64,000 nucleotides of DNA from positions 1,156,880 through 1,220,879 of the forward strand of contig NW_004624882.1 in NCBI RefSeq assembly GCF_000247695.1. The letters run 5' to 3'. This DNA is from Heterocephalus glaber (Eukaryota > Chordata > Mammalia > Rodentia > Bathyergidae). The notes beneath the pieces were generated by a model. That model was not told where the DNA came from. It saw only the letters and a list, made by a program, of their open reading frames with translations, and did not search any database. A program made the position numbers and the translations under genes. Below are positions 23,478-35,715 of the stretch, piece after piece. The first letter of the stretch is position 1. Every line of letters starts with the position of its first letter.

Positions 23478-25892
23478 TATATATGTTTTATGCTCTGCAG
23501 TCCACACAGTCTCTTCCACAGGTCATGGATTCTGCCATTCCAAAAGGAAAGCAGCCACAGAGAAGCTGAAAGTGAAAGAGTGGCTACATAAAATATTAAC
23601 ATACCAAGAAGTAGTATTTTTACTTCCATCCTCCCCAGTCACTTAAAACGGTAATTAGAATACTTAGGTCTCAAGCTACAGAAAAACAAGTAGCTAACCA
23701 TATTTGGCCCTTAGGCCAGAGTTAGCTCACTCCCAGTTCATAGCTACATGTTATTAGAGCCAGTGAATCAATCATTGTAAAATATTTTTCTCCTTTTGGA
23801 AGGAAAAAATTGATGGATAAAAACATAGTGATAGGTAGATAGATATGTATTAAAAATTACCAAAAGATGCCCTTATAATGGTCAGATTCGCAAACCAGGC
23901 CACATCTTCAAAGAAGAGATTGATTTAAATTTTACTTGTGAAACTGGGTGAGTATATGCATTTCTTTCTGCACAATAAACTAGGATGCACCTTGTGGTTC
24001 TTACAACTCAAGACCCTGGGAGTACCTGCAAATCACTACAGAGTCCTTAATACTATTTCCCATACATATGCCAGGATTATGAAAAATGGCAGTTCTTAGA
24101 TGTGATTGGTGACAATCCTCAAGTTAACGGAACTAGAAGTGACCCAGACAAATTTAGATCTCAGTCAACTTAAGATGATCACACTGGTTTTTCTATGCGC
24201 TCATCCATCCATCACTCTGAACACAAAACACACAGCGTTAGTCTCTGATACAGCAGACTGTAGCATCATACTGAAAGTATGTTATGAAACAGTCAAGTGC
24301 AGCTTTAAAAGATAAAATATCATTCTTTCTTGCATAGTTTTAGGAAAGACATATTCTCAGCCAATGGGAAAGATGACAAGTGACACTCTCATTCCTCAGA
24401 GGACAAATTCTTGGCCACTAAATTACTGTATGTGCAAACATCAAAAGGAGGATGGGGGAGGGAGGATGGTGCAGATCACTATTCTAGAACTAGATAGAAA
24501 ATGTTCTCATAAGTTTTGTGTTATCTTAGAAGACTGTCAGGGCTTTGCTTGGTGCTTGGTTACCCCCTTTTTATGCCACTGAATCCATTAGGGTGTAACA
24601 CCTTGATGGATAATGAAGAATTAGGGGTAAAGTAAATACAAGCTCTCTGGAGATAGCTACTATAACGAACGTTCTTCTTCAAGTCCATTGTTTGTTTTAA
24701 TCCAATGAGGCAAGAGATAAAAACTGAAGAGTAAGATCTACAGAGAGAAAGTACAAATATTAACCCTGACACATGGAAAAATACAGGCAGGGAATGGAGT
24801 GAAGTCCAAGTTGGACTTTCAGACTCTCCTGATAAAATTCCCATTAAACAGAAGAATTAGGCTCACCTGTCCACAATAGTTAGTTTAGTCTAATCCAGAA
24901 CTGGCAAGAAAGCTACTGGCATAGGTTCTTATTATGTTTTCAAATATAGTTTTTAATTTAATTTTTCATCACATTAAAGTGATATACGATTATGACACAT
25001 CATACATAATTGGATGTGTGTATGTTAGGCACACACACCTGAATGACATGTATATAGATATATGCACACATATTTGAAATTATAAAGTACCAAGAAGAAC
25101 ATACAATTAATAACCAAATCTGCCACCCAAAAACAACTAATGTCTTCTGCTTTTAAGGAGGAAATGGTGTTAGAGAGTATTATTTTCAACATTAAAATAA
25201 AACCTCCAAATGTTTTGAACTGGAAGAATCAATGAAGGTTAATAAACCAATATCCAACTAGCAAGGTTTGGAAATTCTAATCTAGAAAAGTCAGGACATG
25301 ATCTAGACCATGCAGCTTCTCACCTACCCAATCAGGATAAAAAATCAGCACTGCAACTCATCATCCAGTTCACAAAGGGCAAGAGGTTTCGAGCAACACC
25401 CCTAAACAAGAATCAACATTTGTCATTGGCCCTGGAAGAGATACAATTTACAAAATACCAGATTCCTTGCAAGATGAGACCTTAACGCTGAAAAGAATTA
25501 GTGTACCTTAAGTTTTGTAGTTCTATAATTACAGAGGGGAATTTTAGAATTTTCCCCCAGAGGTTTTGACATTGCTACCTTAGTTTATAGCAGTTCTTTA
25601 CTATTAATAGTCAAGTGAAAGTTTTACTTACAATCAAGCAGATCTTCGCACAGAAAGCTAGTATTGCTGGCTTACCTTCAAAAGAACGTGTGCTTTCAGT
25701 TATTTTCTGGGACACGGCAAGTATTTGCCCATACTGATTCAAATGGTGTACATTTACACAGTCTCTCTAGAGAAAGCCAGGGCTAAGATTATGACTATGG
25801 AACCAAAGCAAATGAACAAGCCCTTGTCAAAGCTACAGCTCGATGTGAGCTGCATCATGCTCTATGCAGCATTGCTGTACCCTATTCCAGCT
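23478..25892. other. 2.4 kb with no recognised gene or repeat
   Basis: AT-rich, unique-looking flank. Frames are at most about 94 codons and carry no motif. No tRNA or snRNA signature was seen. Confidence 0.4.
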
Positions 25893-26003
25893 GGAAGACA
25901 GGTCTTTCTTATGTACATGGGCCAACTCCCCACAATGACTGTAATCATTAGGCACTGCAAACATCGACTAATTAACACCAAATTAAAAAATAAAAATAAA
26001 TAA
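25893..26003 (+). mobile_element. L1 3' end fragment
   Basis: TTATGTACATGGGCCAACTCC, AATGACTGTAATCATTAGGC and a terminal A-rich AATAAAAATAAATAAC tail match the L1 ends elsewhere in the window. The polypurine tract is lost. Confidence 0.7.
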
Positions 26004-26094
26004 CAGGATATGAAGAACGTTGACTTATGAAACCAAACCTATGTGGAATACTTGGGATCCAGTTAAAAGATATCATTTTGTTGTTTAGTTTCCG

Positions 26095-26655
26095 TAAATA
26101 AGCTTTATATTAGAATAATTTTATAGTTATAGAAAAGTTGCAGAAATAGGACAGAGTTCTCATTGATCCCTTACCCAGTTCCTCTCATTGTTCACAACTT
26201 CTACCAGCGTGGTACATTTGTCACAACTAAGAAACCAACAATGGTACATTATTACTAACAAAACTCAGGGCTTTATTCCAATTTCACCAGTTTTCCCATT
26301 AAATGTCCTCTTTCTGTTTCAGAATTCCTAAGATATCACGCTGCATTCAGTCATCGTATCTCCTTAGTCTTCTTCTGACCTACAACAGTTTTTTGTTTGG
26401 TTGGTTTTCTCTATTTTTTTCATGATATTGGAAATTTTCAGTATTGGTCAGGTATCTTATACAACGCCCCTCAATTTGGATTTGCCTGATGTTTTTCTCA
26501 CTAGACCACAGCTGTGAATTTTCAGAAAAGATAAAGTGGCCCTTCTTGTCAGAACATATCAGGGGGTACATGTGTGCATATGACATTGCTGGTGACGTCA
26601 CCTTTCATCACTTAGTTAAGGGAATGTCAGCCAAATTTCTCCACTATAATGTTAC
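26095..26655. repeat. ancient L1M-type 3' UTR sequence
   Basis: The series TTATAGAAAAGTTGCAGAAA, GGTACATTTGTCACAACTAAG, TTTCACCAGTTTTCCCATTA, GTATTGGTCAGGTATCTTAT and CCTCAATTTGGATTTGCCTG follows an old mammalian L1 3' UTR block order. Orientation was not resolved. Confidence 0.6.
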
Positions 26656-26656
26656 T

Positions 26657-27015
26657 GTCTGTCTTAGTCACTTTCCTCATTGCTGGGACAAAATAGCCAA
26701 CACCCACAACTTAAAGGAGGAAAGGTTTATTTTGGCTCATGTCTCAGTCTGTGATTGGCGGGCTTGAAGGTAGGATGGCATAGCAGAGGGTAGCTGCTTA
26801 CAGCATGGCAGCCTGGAAGCCAAGAGAGGTGAAGGGAGGGGCTCCATCTCACCCACAGTGAACCTAGTCTTCCGACCAGGCCCACCTCCTAACAGCAAAC
26901 CAGCTAAGCCCCTATAATCCGATCCCTTCCATAGGTCCCACCTATGATCAAATGAGGCTTTAGGGGAGCATCTGGATATAAACCATAACACTGTTTTTTA
27001 TAAACCATAACACTT
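26657..27015. repeat. rodent interspersed repeat, class uncertain
   Basis: It begins GTCTTAGTCACTTTCCTCAT, has GGAGGAAAGGTTTATTTTGG and ends ATATAAACCATAACACTG. I recognise this pattern as a recurrent rodent repeat but cannot classify it. A short direct repeat, TATAAACCATAACACT, lies at its right end (about 26978 and 26999). Confidence 0.5.
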
Positions 27016-27524
27016 CTTTTTCCATAGTGGATTCTTTGGAAGTCAGTTACTAGATCCAGTCCACCCTGGAGTGTATGTGAAGGGACAGAATCTCTCCCTC
27101 CTAGAGGGGCGAGAATCTATACATTGTCTGTCTGCTGAGATAGACTTGGCAGAATGAGGGAAGATGAGTCTTGTCTACTTGGGCATTTGGACAAAAAAAG
27201 GACATTTATATATTTATGGCAGTCAATTTTTTCACTAAACTAGGTAATTTATTATAAACCTGATTTTCTTTAAATTAAAAAATAATCGTGATGGCATTCA
27301 GTTACCTCTTTTTCATTCCTTAAGTTATTTCAAAGATTGATATTTTACATTCTATGTCAATAGAGGTATAAAGTCCTCAAGAATAGTTGGGAACTGATGC
27401 TCACCAATGACTATTTTATAGCATTTCTACCGTACAGATATCATAGATGTAATTAACTGCAAGAACACACAGAATAAAAAAGATGTGGTAAAATAATTCA
27501 GTAGTGATACATTTTGAGTATTTA
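27016..27524. other. no recognisable feature
   Basis: AT-rich sequence without a supported gene or repeat. Confidence 0.4.
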
Positions 27525-27538
27525 TTGTCTTTATTTTA

Positions 27539-27619
27539 TTTTTTTGGTACCGGGGATTGAACTCGGGACCTTGTGCTTGTGAGGCAGGCCCCAGAACCAC
27601 TGAGCTAAATCCCCAGCCC
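27539..27619 (-). mobile_element. tRNA-derived SINE (GGTACC-ending type)
   Basis: TTTTTTTGGTACCGGGGATTG through CCACTGAGCTAAATCCCCAG. A perfect 14-bp target-site duplication (TTGTCTTTATTTTA) lies at 27525-27538 and 27620-27633. Confidence 0.95.
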
Positions 27620-27633
27620 TTGTCTTTATTTTA

Positions 27634-27967
27634 ATATAATTTGCTTCATTATAAATTTATATAATTTTTAACAGTGACTGAGCTGAACAACCGACTCTGA
27701 GATTTCTGAAAAATGTCACAAGCAACTCTATTCACTAACACCATTATTAGAATACATCTAGAATGATTCACATAAAACTAATAGTAGCTACCTCTGGAAA
27801 ATAAGTTGGAAGTCAGAGAAATTTTTCTTTTTCTTTTAGTACATTTCATATTGTTTGATATATTTTAAACAAATATGTATTATGCTTAGGGCAATCATTT
27901 TAAAATTTAAGAATGTTATACTGCATTAGAAAAGTGATGTGTAATACTAATCGTGTAAGGAGAAAGG
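27634..27967. other. no recognisable feature
   Basis: AT-rich; possibly the pre-insertion flank of the following L1. Confidence 0.35.
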
Positions 27968-29285
27968 AGATTAAAAACGGTGCTGGAAGAACTGGGTTTC
28001 AACTTGCCAAAGATTAAAAGTAGACCCATATCTCTCACCATGCACTAAACTAAATTCAAAATGGATCAAAGATCTCAATATTAAAAGAGAAACACTAAAC
28101 TTACTGGAAGAGAGGTTAGGTAGAACTCTTGAAGACATTGGCATAGGAAGACTTTTGAACAAAACCTCAGTCTCATGGGAACTAACACAAAGAATCAACA
28201 ACTGGGATCTCATCTTATTAAAAAGCTTCTGCTCAGCACAGAGTGAAGAGACAACCCACAATGTGGGAAAAAATTTTTATCAGCTGTTCCTCAGACAAAG
28301 GTCTACTATCTAGAATATATAAAGAACTTTAAAAAATCAGACCTCCCAAATTTAAAGACCCAATCCAAAAATGGGCTTCTGAAATGAATAGACATTTCTC
28401 AGAAGAAGAAGTACAAATGGCAAATAAATATATGAAAAAATGGTCAACATCACTTGTCATTCGAGAGATGCAAATGAAAACAACGCTGAGATTCCACCTC
28501 ACTCCAGAAAGAATGGCTGCTATCATGAAATCAACCAATAACAAATGCTGGCGGGGCTGTGGGGAAAGAGGAACCCTGCTCCACTGCTGGTGGGAGTGTA
28601 GACTGGTGCAACCACTGTGGAAATCAGTGTGGAGATTCCTCAAAGAACTAGGATTAGAGGTCCCACAGCTATTCCCCTTCTGCGTATCTTCCCCAAAGAA
28701 TTAAAAGAATCATACCACAGAGATATATGTGCACCCATGTTTACAGCGGCACAGTTTGTAATAGCTAAAGCTTGGAAACAGCCCAAAGGCCTGTCAACTG
28801 GTGACTGGATGAAGAAGATGTGGGGTTTTAAAAATATAAAAAGGAGTACTACTGAGCCATAAAGAATGATAAACTAGAGACATTTATAGCTAAATGGATG
28901 CACCTTGAGGCGATACTCTTAAGTGAAATAAATAGGACACACCTGTGTAAATACCGAATTGTCTCTCTGGTATGAGAAACTGAAAGTGTAAATGAGGACC
29001 AAAATGTATAATAGATAATGTGAAATAGGACGCAAAGGTTCAAAGGGGAAGGGGAAGTAGGGGGGTGGGGGAAAGGAAAGAAAGGAAAGAAAAAATATGA
29101 GAAAAGAAGGAAAAAATGGAAACAAAGCTTTTGTAAATAGGGAGGGGTGGAGGGATGGAAGGGCAGGCAGGAGAATTGGAAAAAACAAGAACTAAGAAAT
29201 ATCATATGCAGGCACAAACTCCCAAAGATGAGTGTGATCATAATGTATACCTAAAATGTACCAATAAAGTTAATTTTTAAAAATA
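27968..29285 (+). mobile_element. 5'-truncated L1 with ORF2 C-terminus
   Basis: Translation across several frames gives the L1 ORF2 C-terminal region: [20 protein letters not shown] at about 28384, [20 protein letters not shown] near 28590-28650 and an [10 protein letters not shown] block near 28760. The 3' UTR has a purine-rich tract (29040-29180) and ends near ACCAATAAAGTTAATTTTT. Stops and frameshifts break the frame and the reverse transcriptase domain is absent, so it is dead. Confidence 0.92.
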
Positions 29286-30020
29286 AAATAATATATAAAT
29301 GCTATTTTTGCATTTATTGGAGGTTAAAGAAGAAACTAACAAAAACTATTACCCAAAGAGAAGAAGGGAAATCAGAGAAAATACTTTTCATTTTGTTTTG
29401 CTATTTGAACTGTACCAAATAAGACTCATTTTGCACTGTATAGCAATCGCTGAAATGGGTTTTACACAAGAGAAAGATTTTGTTCATGAGCCATAAATCA
29501 TACAGAGGGAGGGCCCTGTCCCCAGTTTCAAAAAAACTGCCTCTCTGAAGATAATGTTTAGGAGTCTGAGGCAGAGGGGAAGGTGACTGGAGGCAGGGAG
29601 GTGATCTGCACAGTCACAGGTGACTGTCATGACTCTACACAGGCCACAAGTTTAGAAAACGGTGGCGGTAGTGTGATCGGGGGGTGCAGTTTTGGGCTTT
29701 TTGCTATCAAAAGGTCACCATTGCACCTAAGTAGGCCGAGGCAAAGTGAACAGCGTGGCTGAATTCAACTGGCTTGAGAGAGACGAAAGCAGCCTCCCAT
29801 TTCCTGACAACCAACTTGAACAACTGTTACCATAGTGACCATACATCAGAAGTGTTACTAATAGCAAAGCTAATGGAAGTAAATTGCTCAGCCATTTCAC
29901 CTCTGAAATGGATAATAAGAGCAAGCAATGTTTTCCCTTGGTTTTAGAACCATATTTATGGCTTTCTCCTAGCTAAATATTTTTCTTTTCCTAGCTAAAA
30001 ACATTTTTAAGAGATCAGGA
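29286..30020. other. no recognisable feature
   Basis: Unique-looking sequence; short frames only. Confidence 0.35.
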
Positions 30021-30021
30021 C

Positions 30022-30088
30022 TTGGAGTGTAGCTCAGTGGTAGAGCATTTGCCTTCTATGCAGGAGTTCTTGGGTTCAAACTCCAGCA

Positions 30089-30129
<41 letters not shown>

Positions 30130-30138
30130 CACACATGC
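30022..30138 (+). mobile_element. ID-like SINE with (CA)n tail
   Basis: CTTGGAGTGTAGCTCAGTGG, TAGAGCATTTGCC and GGGTTCAAACTCCAGCACC are ID-like. The 3' tail is a CA repeat (30089-30135) in place of poly-A. Confidence 0.85.
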
Positions 30139-30954
30139 AATAAAGTAGTTTTAATCACTTGTCATTACATATCAGAAACTGCCTTTTTTTGAGGACAAGT
30201 CCAATTGAAACAGAAGACTTTTTTTTCCCTGGTTTTCATAATAAATTCATGGTCAGGGTGTCTTTAAAAGGACTTGAGGGGTGAGTCATTGTTCAAATAC
30301 GTGGCTATGTTAGCACTGGCCCCAAGATGCAAATAATATAAGGCACAATTGTTATAAGCAAACAGCAGTACTAAGATGAAGACATTTTTTCCAGGTAGAA
30401 AGTGGAAGTGGGCCAGACATCATTGAGGTTCTGCACCTTTTTATTCCCTTCTTGCAGTAGGACTAGGAAGGCATGTTTGGCTAGCAGAACAGGTGATGTT
30501 TGCTTAATGCTTGCTGAAACGCAGCCACTTGACCGAAGTCAAACAATTCTGAAGCCACTTCTTGATTCTGAGAGACAAGGCAGAAGCCTTCTTTCTTTGG
30601 TCCAGTTGCAGAAATGAGCTATTATTCCAGTGGTGTTTAGCTCACCTTCATAATGCAAACATCCGTTATCTAAGACAGTAGGAACCTGAGAAGAATCTGA
30701 CTCCACAGGTCCCCATCATTTCAGGCCTTGGCTGTAGTGTCCCAGAACCAATGACAAGCCATTTCTCTGCCAGACCATGGAAGCTGCATAATATGTGTGA
30801 TTGATTAGGATTAATCTTAAAGATCTAGCTTGAACTAAATGTGAATGTGATTTACACATGCATACACATCTGGATTCTTTTTCAAAAACCATAACCATAA
30901 CATGTGAGGATGTTGCTTGCAAACAAGCTTTAATCTTAGTCTTAAAGATTGAAA
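30139..30954. other. no recognisable feature
   Basis: Unique-looking sequence. A 71-codon plus frame (30402-30617) and a 68-codon minus frame have no motif. Confidence 0.35.
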
Positions 30955-31030
30955 TGGGGCTCAGGATGTAGCTCAGGGGTAGAGTGCTTGCCTGTCATGC
31001 ATAAGGCCTTGGGTTCAGGAAAAAAAGAAG
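30955..31030 (+). mobile_element. ID-like SINE
   Basis: GGGGCTCAGGATGTAGCTCA, GGTAGAGTGCTTGCCTGTCA, then GGGTTCAGGAAAAAAAG. The unit loses the last bases of box B before its A-rich tail. Confidence 0.8.
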
Positions 31031-31164
31031 GAAAGGAAAAGAAGAGTCTGCGACAGTCTTCCTTGCAACATCGTACCTCCATAATGTTGAGATGGGGCAA
31101 GCAGAGCAAGCCCACAGGCCTACACACATAAGCTAAGTTTATTTTTATTATCATTAGCATAGAA

Positions 31165-31260
31165 TTTTTGTGGGGTTTTCTTTGTGTGCTGAGGATTGAA
31201 CTCAGGGCCTCATGCGTACTAAGCATATACTGTCTCACGGACCTATACCACCAGCTCCAG
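31165..31260 (-). mobile_element. ID-like unit, degraded
   Basis: GTGCTGAGGATTGAACTCAG, GCCTCATGCGTACTAAGCAT and ACCACCAGCTCC correspond to a minus-strand ID-like monomer. No B1 half is present. Confidence 0.6.
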
Positions 31261-31415
31261 CATACAAATTTTGAAACTGCATTTTCATTCATTTACAAAA
31301 ATAAGATGGAACATGAACACAGTAAATTAGAAGACATGAGTTCATGATTGACACTTTTTGCTGACATCAAAGAAACAACTGAGTTCAGCAAGAATCATCA
31401 AGAAATGCCAAACTA

Positions 31416-31501
31416 GGGCCAGGGATTTAGCTCAGTTGTTCTGCTGCTTGCCCTGCAAGCAAAAGGACCTGAGTTCGATCCCTGGTTCCAAAAAAAAAAA
31501 A
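31416..31501 (+). mobile_element. tRNA-derived SINE (GGTACC-ending type)
   Basis: GGGCCAGGGATTTAGCTCAG to GAGTTCGATCCCTGGTTCC plus A-tail. A perfect 16-bp target-site duplication (AAGAAATGCCAAACTA) lies at 31400-31415 and 31502-31517. Confidence 0.96.
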
Positions 31502-31739
31502 AAGAAATGCCAAACTATTTGGTGAAAGTCTGAGGAGGCACATATTCAAGTCTCAAATCTCTCCACAGCACTTACTAATTACAAAGGAGGAGGAGGACGT
31601 GACAGGTTCACCCTGCAGAAACCCGGTGGCAGCCCCGTAGACAGGTGATCAAAGTTAGCATCAAGGAATTGGGCAGACTGGCCTCCAGTGCCTCCTGATG
31701 AGCCACAGTGGGAAGGGCATAGCCTCACATGCCATGAGT

Positions 31740-32222
31740 CCTACCCACAATTCTCTGTCTCTAACCACAGACAAACACTGGGCAAAGCCAAATTGAGAGA
31801 AATCCTACAAACTCAGTGGTCCATATTCTTCCAAGGTGTGAATGTCTCTGAAGACAAAGACAGGTAAGGGATTGTTCCAGATTAAAAAGACATGAGAACC
31901 AAATGCAAGGCAGGCTCCTGGACTGGATCCCAGATGAGGAGGGAGAAGAGTGGTGTAAAAGACAATGGAACAGAACAACTGGCAAAATGTAAACATGGAC
32001 TTCATATTATATAATCATATCATTGGACTCATGTTAACACTCCTGCATTTGATCATTGCACTGTGGTTATGTAAGAGAATACCCTTATACTTAAGAAATA
32101 TAAGGTAGGTGCTTTGAAAGGAGAGAGAGAGAGAGAGAGAGAAATTGTTAACAGTGAATGGGGTGAAAGGTATAGGGAATTCTTTTGACTATTCTTGCAA
32201 CTTTAAGTTTGAAATTACAGGG
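31740..32222 (+). repeat. ancient L1M-type 3' UTR
   Basis: The blocks GGGATTGTTCCAGATTAAAA, AACCAAATGCAAGGCAGGC, CTGGACTGGATCCCAGATG, CACTGTGGTTATGTAAGAG and CTATTCTTGCAACTTTAAG follow the order of an old mammalian L1 3' UTR. A GA repeat (32120-32142) sits inside it. Confidence 0.7.
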
Positions 32223-32225
32223 GTT

Positions 32226-32450
32226 TTTTTGCTTTTTTCAATTTTTTATTTATATTAGTACGTATTTACTGTACATAATGACTGCATTCATCATAGGGAG
32301 TTGGTCCATGTACAGAACACATTTCAATTCTTTTATCACTCCCTTCCCTTCCCCTCTCTCCTTACTCCCTCCAACTCTTGGTCCCCTTTCTATTTGCAAA
32401 AGATCTATGTCCCTGTTTGTTTTAAAGTTACTAAAATGTGTCACATGACG
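32226..32450 (-). mobile_element. L1 3' end fragment
   Basis: On the plus strand the order is a T-rich start, TATTAGTACGTATTTACTG, GGGAGTTGGTCCATGTACAG, then a polypyrimidine tract (32340-32395). This mirrors the L1 end at 22613-22797. Confidence 0.75.
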
Positions 32451-32611
32451 ATTGCTTTCAAAGGAAAGGAGTAACTTCATGTTCTGAACCTCTGCTGCGG
32501 CCCTGGGCTGCATGTGGTCACAGGAGGAGCAGCCATCTTGGGGTTCCTGCGCTGCAGAGCCAAAAGGGGTGATGCACAGAAGTCAAAAAAGTGTCTGGAC
32601 TAAAGAACTGG

Positions 32612-32692
32612 CTGGACGTTGTGGCACACACGTAATTCCAGCAGTCAGGAGGATTGCTGTGAGTTGGAGACCCGGTCTTAAAAAAAAGAAAC
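32612..32692 (+). mobile_element. short B1-like SINE
   Basis: GCTGGACGTTGTGGCACACA, GTAATTCCAGCAGTCAGGAG and GAGACCCGGTCTTAAAAAA form a B1 about half the normal length. Confidence 0.7.
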
Positions 32693-33990
32693 AATTAAAG
32701 ATCTGGCCTCATTTGCAGGGTGAGGTCCAACACCAGAGAAGGTCTTCGAGAGATCAAGCCTGGGAGCAACAGCACTTAGGGGTGAGAGAGCAAAGTCAGT
32801 TGGAGACATTGGTGCAACAAGAATATTCAGAGAAATTAGAGACTGAAGTGTGGTAACCCTGTCAAAAGCTCCCCAGAGACCAACGAAGGGGAGAAATCAC
32901 AGTGCATTTATATCAGAACAAAGAGGCTGTTGCAATGAGAGACCTTCTGATGAGCATCTAGAATGTTTTTAGTTCTTTCAATGCTCACAGCAACCTGGTG
33001 CCTTGTCACCCACCCTTCCCCCACTTTGCAGACAACAAACATGAAGCTCTTAGACTTGGCGAAGCTTATAAAAAATGGCACAGCACACGGGGAACTGAGT
33101 GGGAACAAATGCCAAGTTCAGAGGTGACAGTGTGGAACAGTGTATCATTTTATCTGTTAGCTGTTGGGAGCCTGGGAGCAGGAATGAAAAACGGCTCTGG
33201 GAGAGGATTCAGGGAGACTTCAGCAGGCCGTGGGCAGAGAGGCTTGTGAGCTAGTGGGAAGTGATTGATTAGGAGTCCACTGTAGACAGAATAGAAAGGA
33301 AATGAGGCCGAGGAGAGGCCGGAGGCTGGGAAATGGAAGTCGTGACAAGAGTGAATCTGACTCACATGGAGAAAGACATGAGAAAGACATTTATATCACA
33401 GATCAGTACACACACACACACCCTGTTCTCTCACACATAAATAGCTCAAGCCGAAGTTTGATTCCACAATCTTCACCTTTACCATACATGAGAGTCTGGT
33501 AATTCCTGTTCGAATTCTTTTCAGTGATTTGTTTTGTCTTGTTCATTTTTTAAATCCTTTTGTTTTTAATGCTGCCGAAGATCAACGCAAGTTGATTTCC
33601 CGAGACAAAGCGAGTGGTTTGAGAAGCAGGCTCTGAGGTGTGCCCTGAAGTGTTTTAGAGCTGGGGAGAAGGAGGAGAAGTTAGAAAGGTTTGGATGACT
33701 CCACTTCAGCTTTCCTCCCTTAGCTGGGTCTGGGTTATTTCCCCTGATCCTGTGACCCAGGGCCCTAGCTTGCCCTCAGGCCCTGATGAGACCCTATTGA
33801 AAAGCCCTGTGGTACAAAGCATGGTGGCAGGGGATCAAGTCACAAGGGCCTTGGCCAAGCCAAATGCTTAAGGAATTGTAAGCATATATAGACATCAATA
33901 TTCACGGGTGTTGGCTTCCAGGAGAGGAGCACCAATAAATTCTAGCTCTCTCAAAGGAATGTGCTTGAAAGTGGAGCGTAGCCTTCTTTG
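32693..33990. other. mostly unique flank with a possible MIR
   Basis: About 32965-33110 resembles a reverse MIR (CTCACAGCAACCTGGTG, CCCCACTTTGCAGACAACAA). The rest holds no feature I can name. Confidence 0.4.
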
Positions 33991-34006
33991 GGGCAGATGA
34001 TTCTTC

Positions 34007-34107
34007 TTTGTTTGTTTTTGTTTTGTTTTGTTTGGTACCAGGGATCGAACTCAGCACCTTATGCTTGTGAGGCAGGTGCGGTGCCACTGAGCTAAATCCC
34101 TGGCCCT
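34007..34107 (-). mobile_element. tRNA-derived SINE (GGTACC-ending type)
   Basis: A TTTG-rich tail precedes GGTACCAGGGATCGAACTCA and GCCACTGAGCTAAATCCCTG. A perfect 15-bp target-site duplication (GGCAGATGATTCTTC) lies at 33992-34006 and 34108-34122. Confidence 0.95.
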
Positions 34108-34122
34108 GGCAGATGATTCTTC

Positions 34123-34490
34123 ACCCCTGCATTAGATTCTATTGACCTTGCCTCTTTCTACTCTAAAGAGCTCATTCTTTAAAAAATGAACTGAAGACCT
34201 AAATAGAACTCCTTTTTGTTAGCCATGTCTTCTAGCAGGAAACTTCATGACCTATTTCAGAAAAGATGCATGTATGTATTCATGCACCTTGGTTATAACA
34301 CAAAGCATATACAAGGTCAGTGGGGCCTTAGAAGAATGCTGAGGTATAAATGTGAGGCCTTGAGAATTTACGTTTGGATATATAAGCTCAAATGCTCTCA
34401 TCTTCTGAGCTCATGTTACTGATAATTGTTGAAAACACAAGTCCAAGGTTATGCGTATACCACAATCGTGTCTTCGAAAAATCCAGTGTA
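34123..34490. other. no recognisable feature
   Basis: Unique-looking sequence. Confidence 0.35.
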
Positions 34491-34775
34491 TAGCCAGGTG
34501 TGGTGGCATATACCTGTAATTCCAATGCTTTGGTAAGTTGAAGCAGGAGGATCACAAGTTCAAGCCCTGCCTGGGGAACTTAGTGGCTTATTGAGACCCT
34601 GTCTCAAAAATTTTAAAAAATTGGGGCCGGGTATTTAGCTCAGTGGTGCTGTGCCTGCCTCGTAAGTGCAAGGTCCTAAGTTCGATCCCTGGTACCAAAA
34701 AAAAAAAAAAAAATCTGAGCATGTAGCTCAGTGCAAGGGCCCAGTAAAATTCCCAGGACAGCCAAAAAAAAATCA
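34491..34775 (+). mobile_element. B1-dID dimer split by a SINE
   Basis: The B1 half (AGCCAGGTGTGGTGGCATAT to GACCCTGTCTCAAAAATTTT) and the ID-like half (TCTGAGCATGTAGCTCAGTG to a CCCAGGACAGCC end) are separated by an inserted tRNA-derived SINE at about 34622-34703. Confidence 0.88.
34622..34703 (+). mobile_element. tRNA-derived SINE nested in a dimer
   Basis: GGGGCCGGGTATTTAGCTCAG to AGTTCGATCCCTGGTACC and a 17-base A-tail, sitting in the A-rich linker of an older B1-dID. The linker is low-complexity, so target-site duplications cannot be delimited. Confidence 0.9.
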
Positions 34776-35270
34776 TTTATATTTTTTAAAATTTCCTTTA
34801 TTTTTAAAATTTTGGCATTGGCCTTTTCAACTATTTGTAACATATATATATACAGTATATATGTATATATTTATAATATATAGTATATATACCTATTTCC
34901 CATATGTATTCCCATATTTTCTTACTCTCTTTGAGGATATTTGCAGTTACTGTCCAGCGCAATTTTTTTTCCTATTACCACCCGTGTTATTCATCTCTAT
35001 AATCACAGGGAACCTATGACCAATCAAAAACCTTCTGTATTCCTTCCCTTTCATGCCCCTTAGTCTCCATTCAACTGTGGCTCTTGCTAGGTTTTTCATA
35101 TTAGTCCTTAAATTGTGGAATAGTTGTATGATTAATATGAAAAGCTTCAGTTTCTTCTCTCCTTGCACAAACGCACTTGGTTAGTAAAATGTTGCTGTCC
35201 ACAATGCTGATTACCAGTTGACCACTTCAACCATCTCAGGGCAATGTGTCCACTTGACCTGTTGATTACA
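34776..35270. other. AT repeat and unique sequence
   Basis: A TATA-rich low-complexity stretch lies at about 34842-34892. Nothing else is recognised. Confidence 0.45.
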
Positions 35271-35715
35271 ATGTGTAGTGGGCCCCAGGGGGAAAAAAAA
35301 CCCAAAACACAAGTCCCTATCAAGTCTGTGGAACCTGTGAATGTTAACTTATTTGGGACAGGGCTTTTGCAGATGCAGTTAAGTTAAGGATCACAAGATG
35401 AGGTCATCCTGGATCCTCCAGGTGGCCCATCAATCCAACATGCAGTACCCGTGTAAGGACAGAGAGAAGATAGAGACCACTACATGATGATGCAAGTAGA
35501 CACTGGAGCTATGCAGCCACAAGCCAAGACACCTGCAGCCACCTAAAACTGGAAAATGCAAGCAAGGATTCTCCCCTAAAGCCTCTGGAGGGACTGTGAC
35601 CCTGCCCAATCTTTGATGTCACACTTCTGGTTTCCAGAACAGTGAGAACATTTATTTCTGTTATTTTAATCTTCTAAGATTGTGGTCACTCATTACAGTG
35701 GCTTCAGAGTCCTAA
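35271..35715 (+). repeat. ancient interspersed repeat, family uncertain
   Basis: TGTGGAACCTGTGAATGTTAAC, GGCTTTTGCAGATGCAGTTAAG, AGGTCATCCTGGATCCTCC and AAGATTGTGGTCACTCATTAC give the block order of a very common old mammalian repeat. Its relative is at 22330-23045. Confidence 0.55.
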
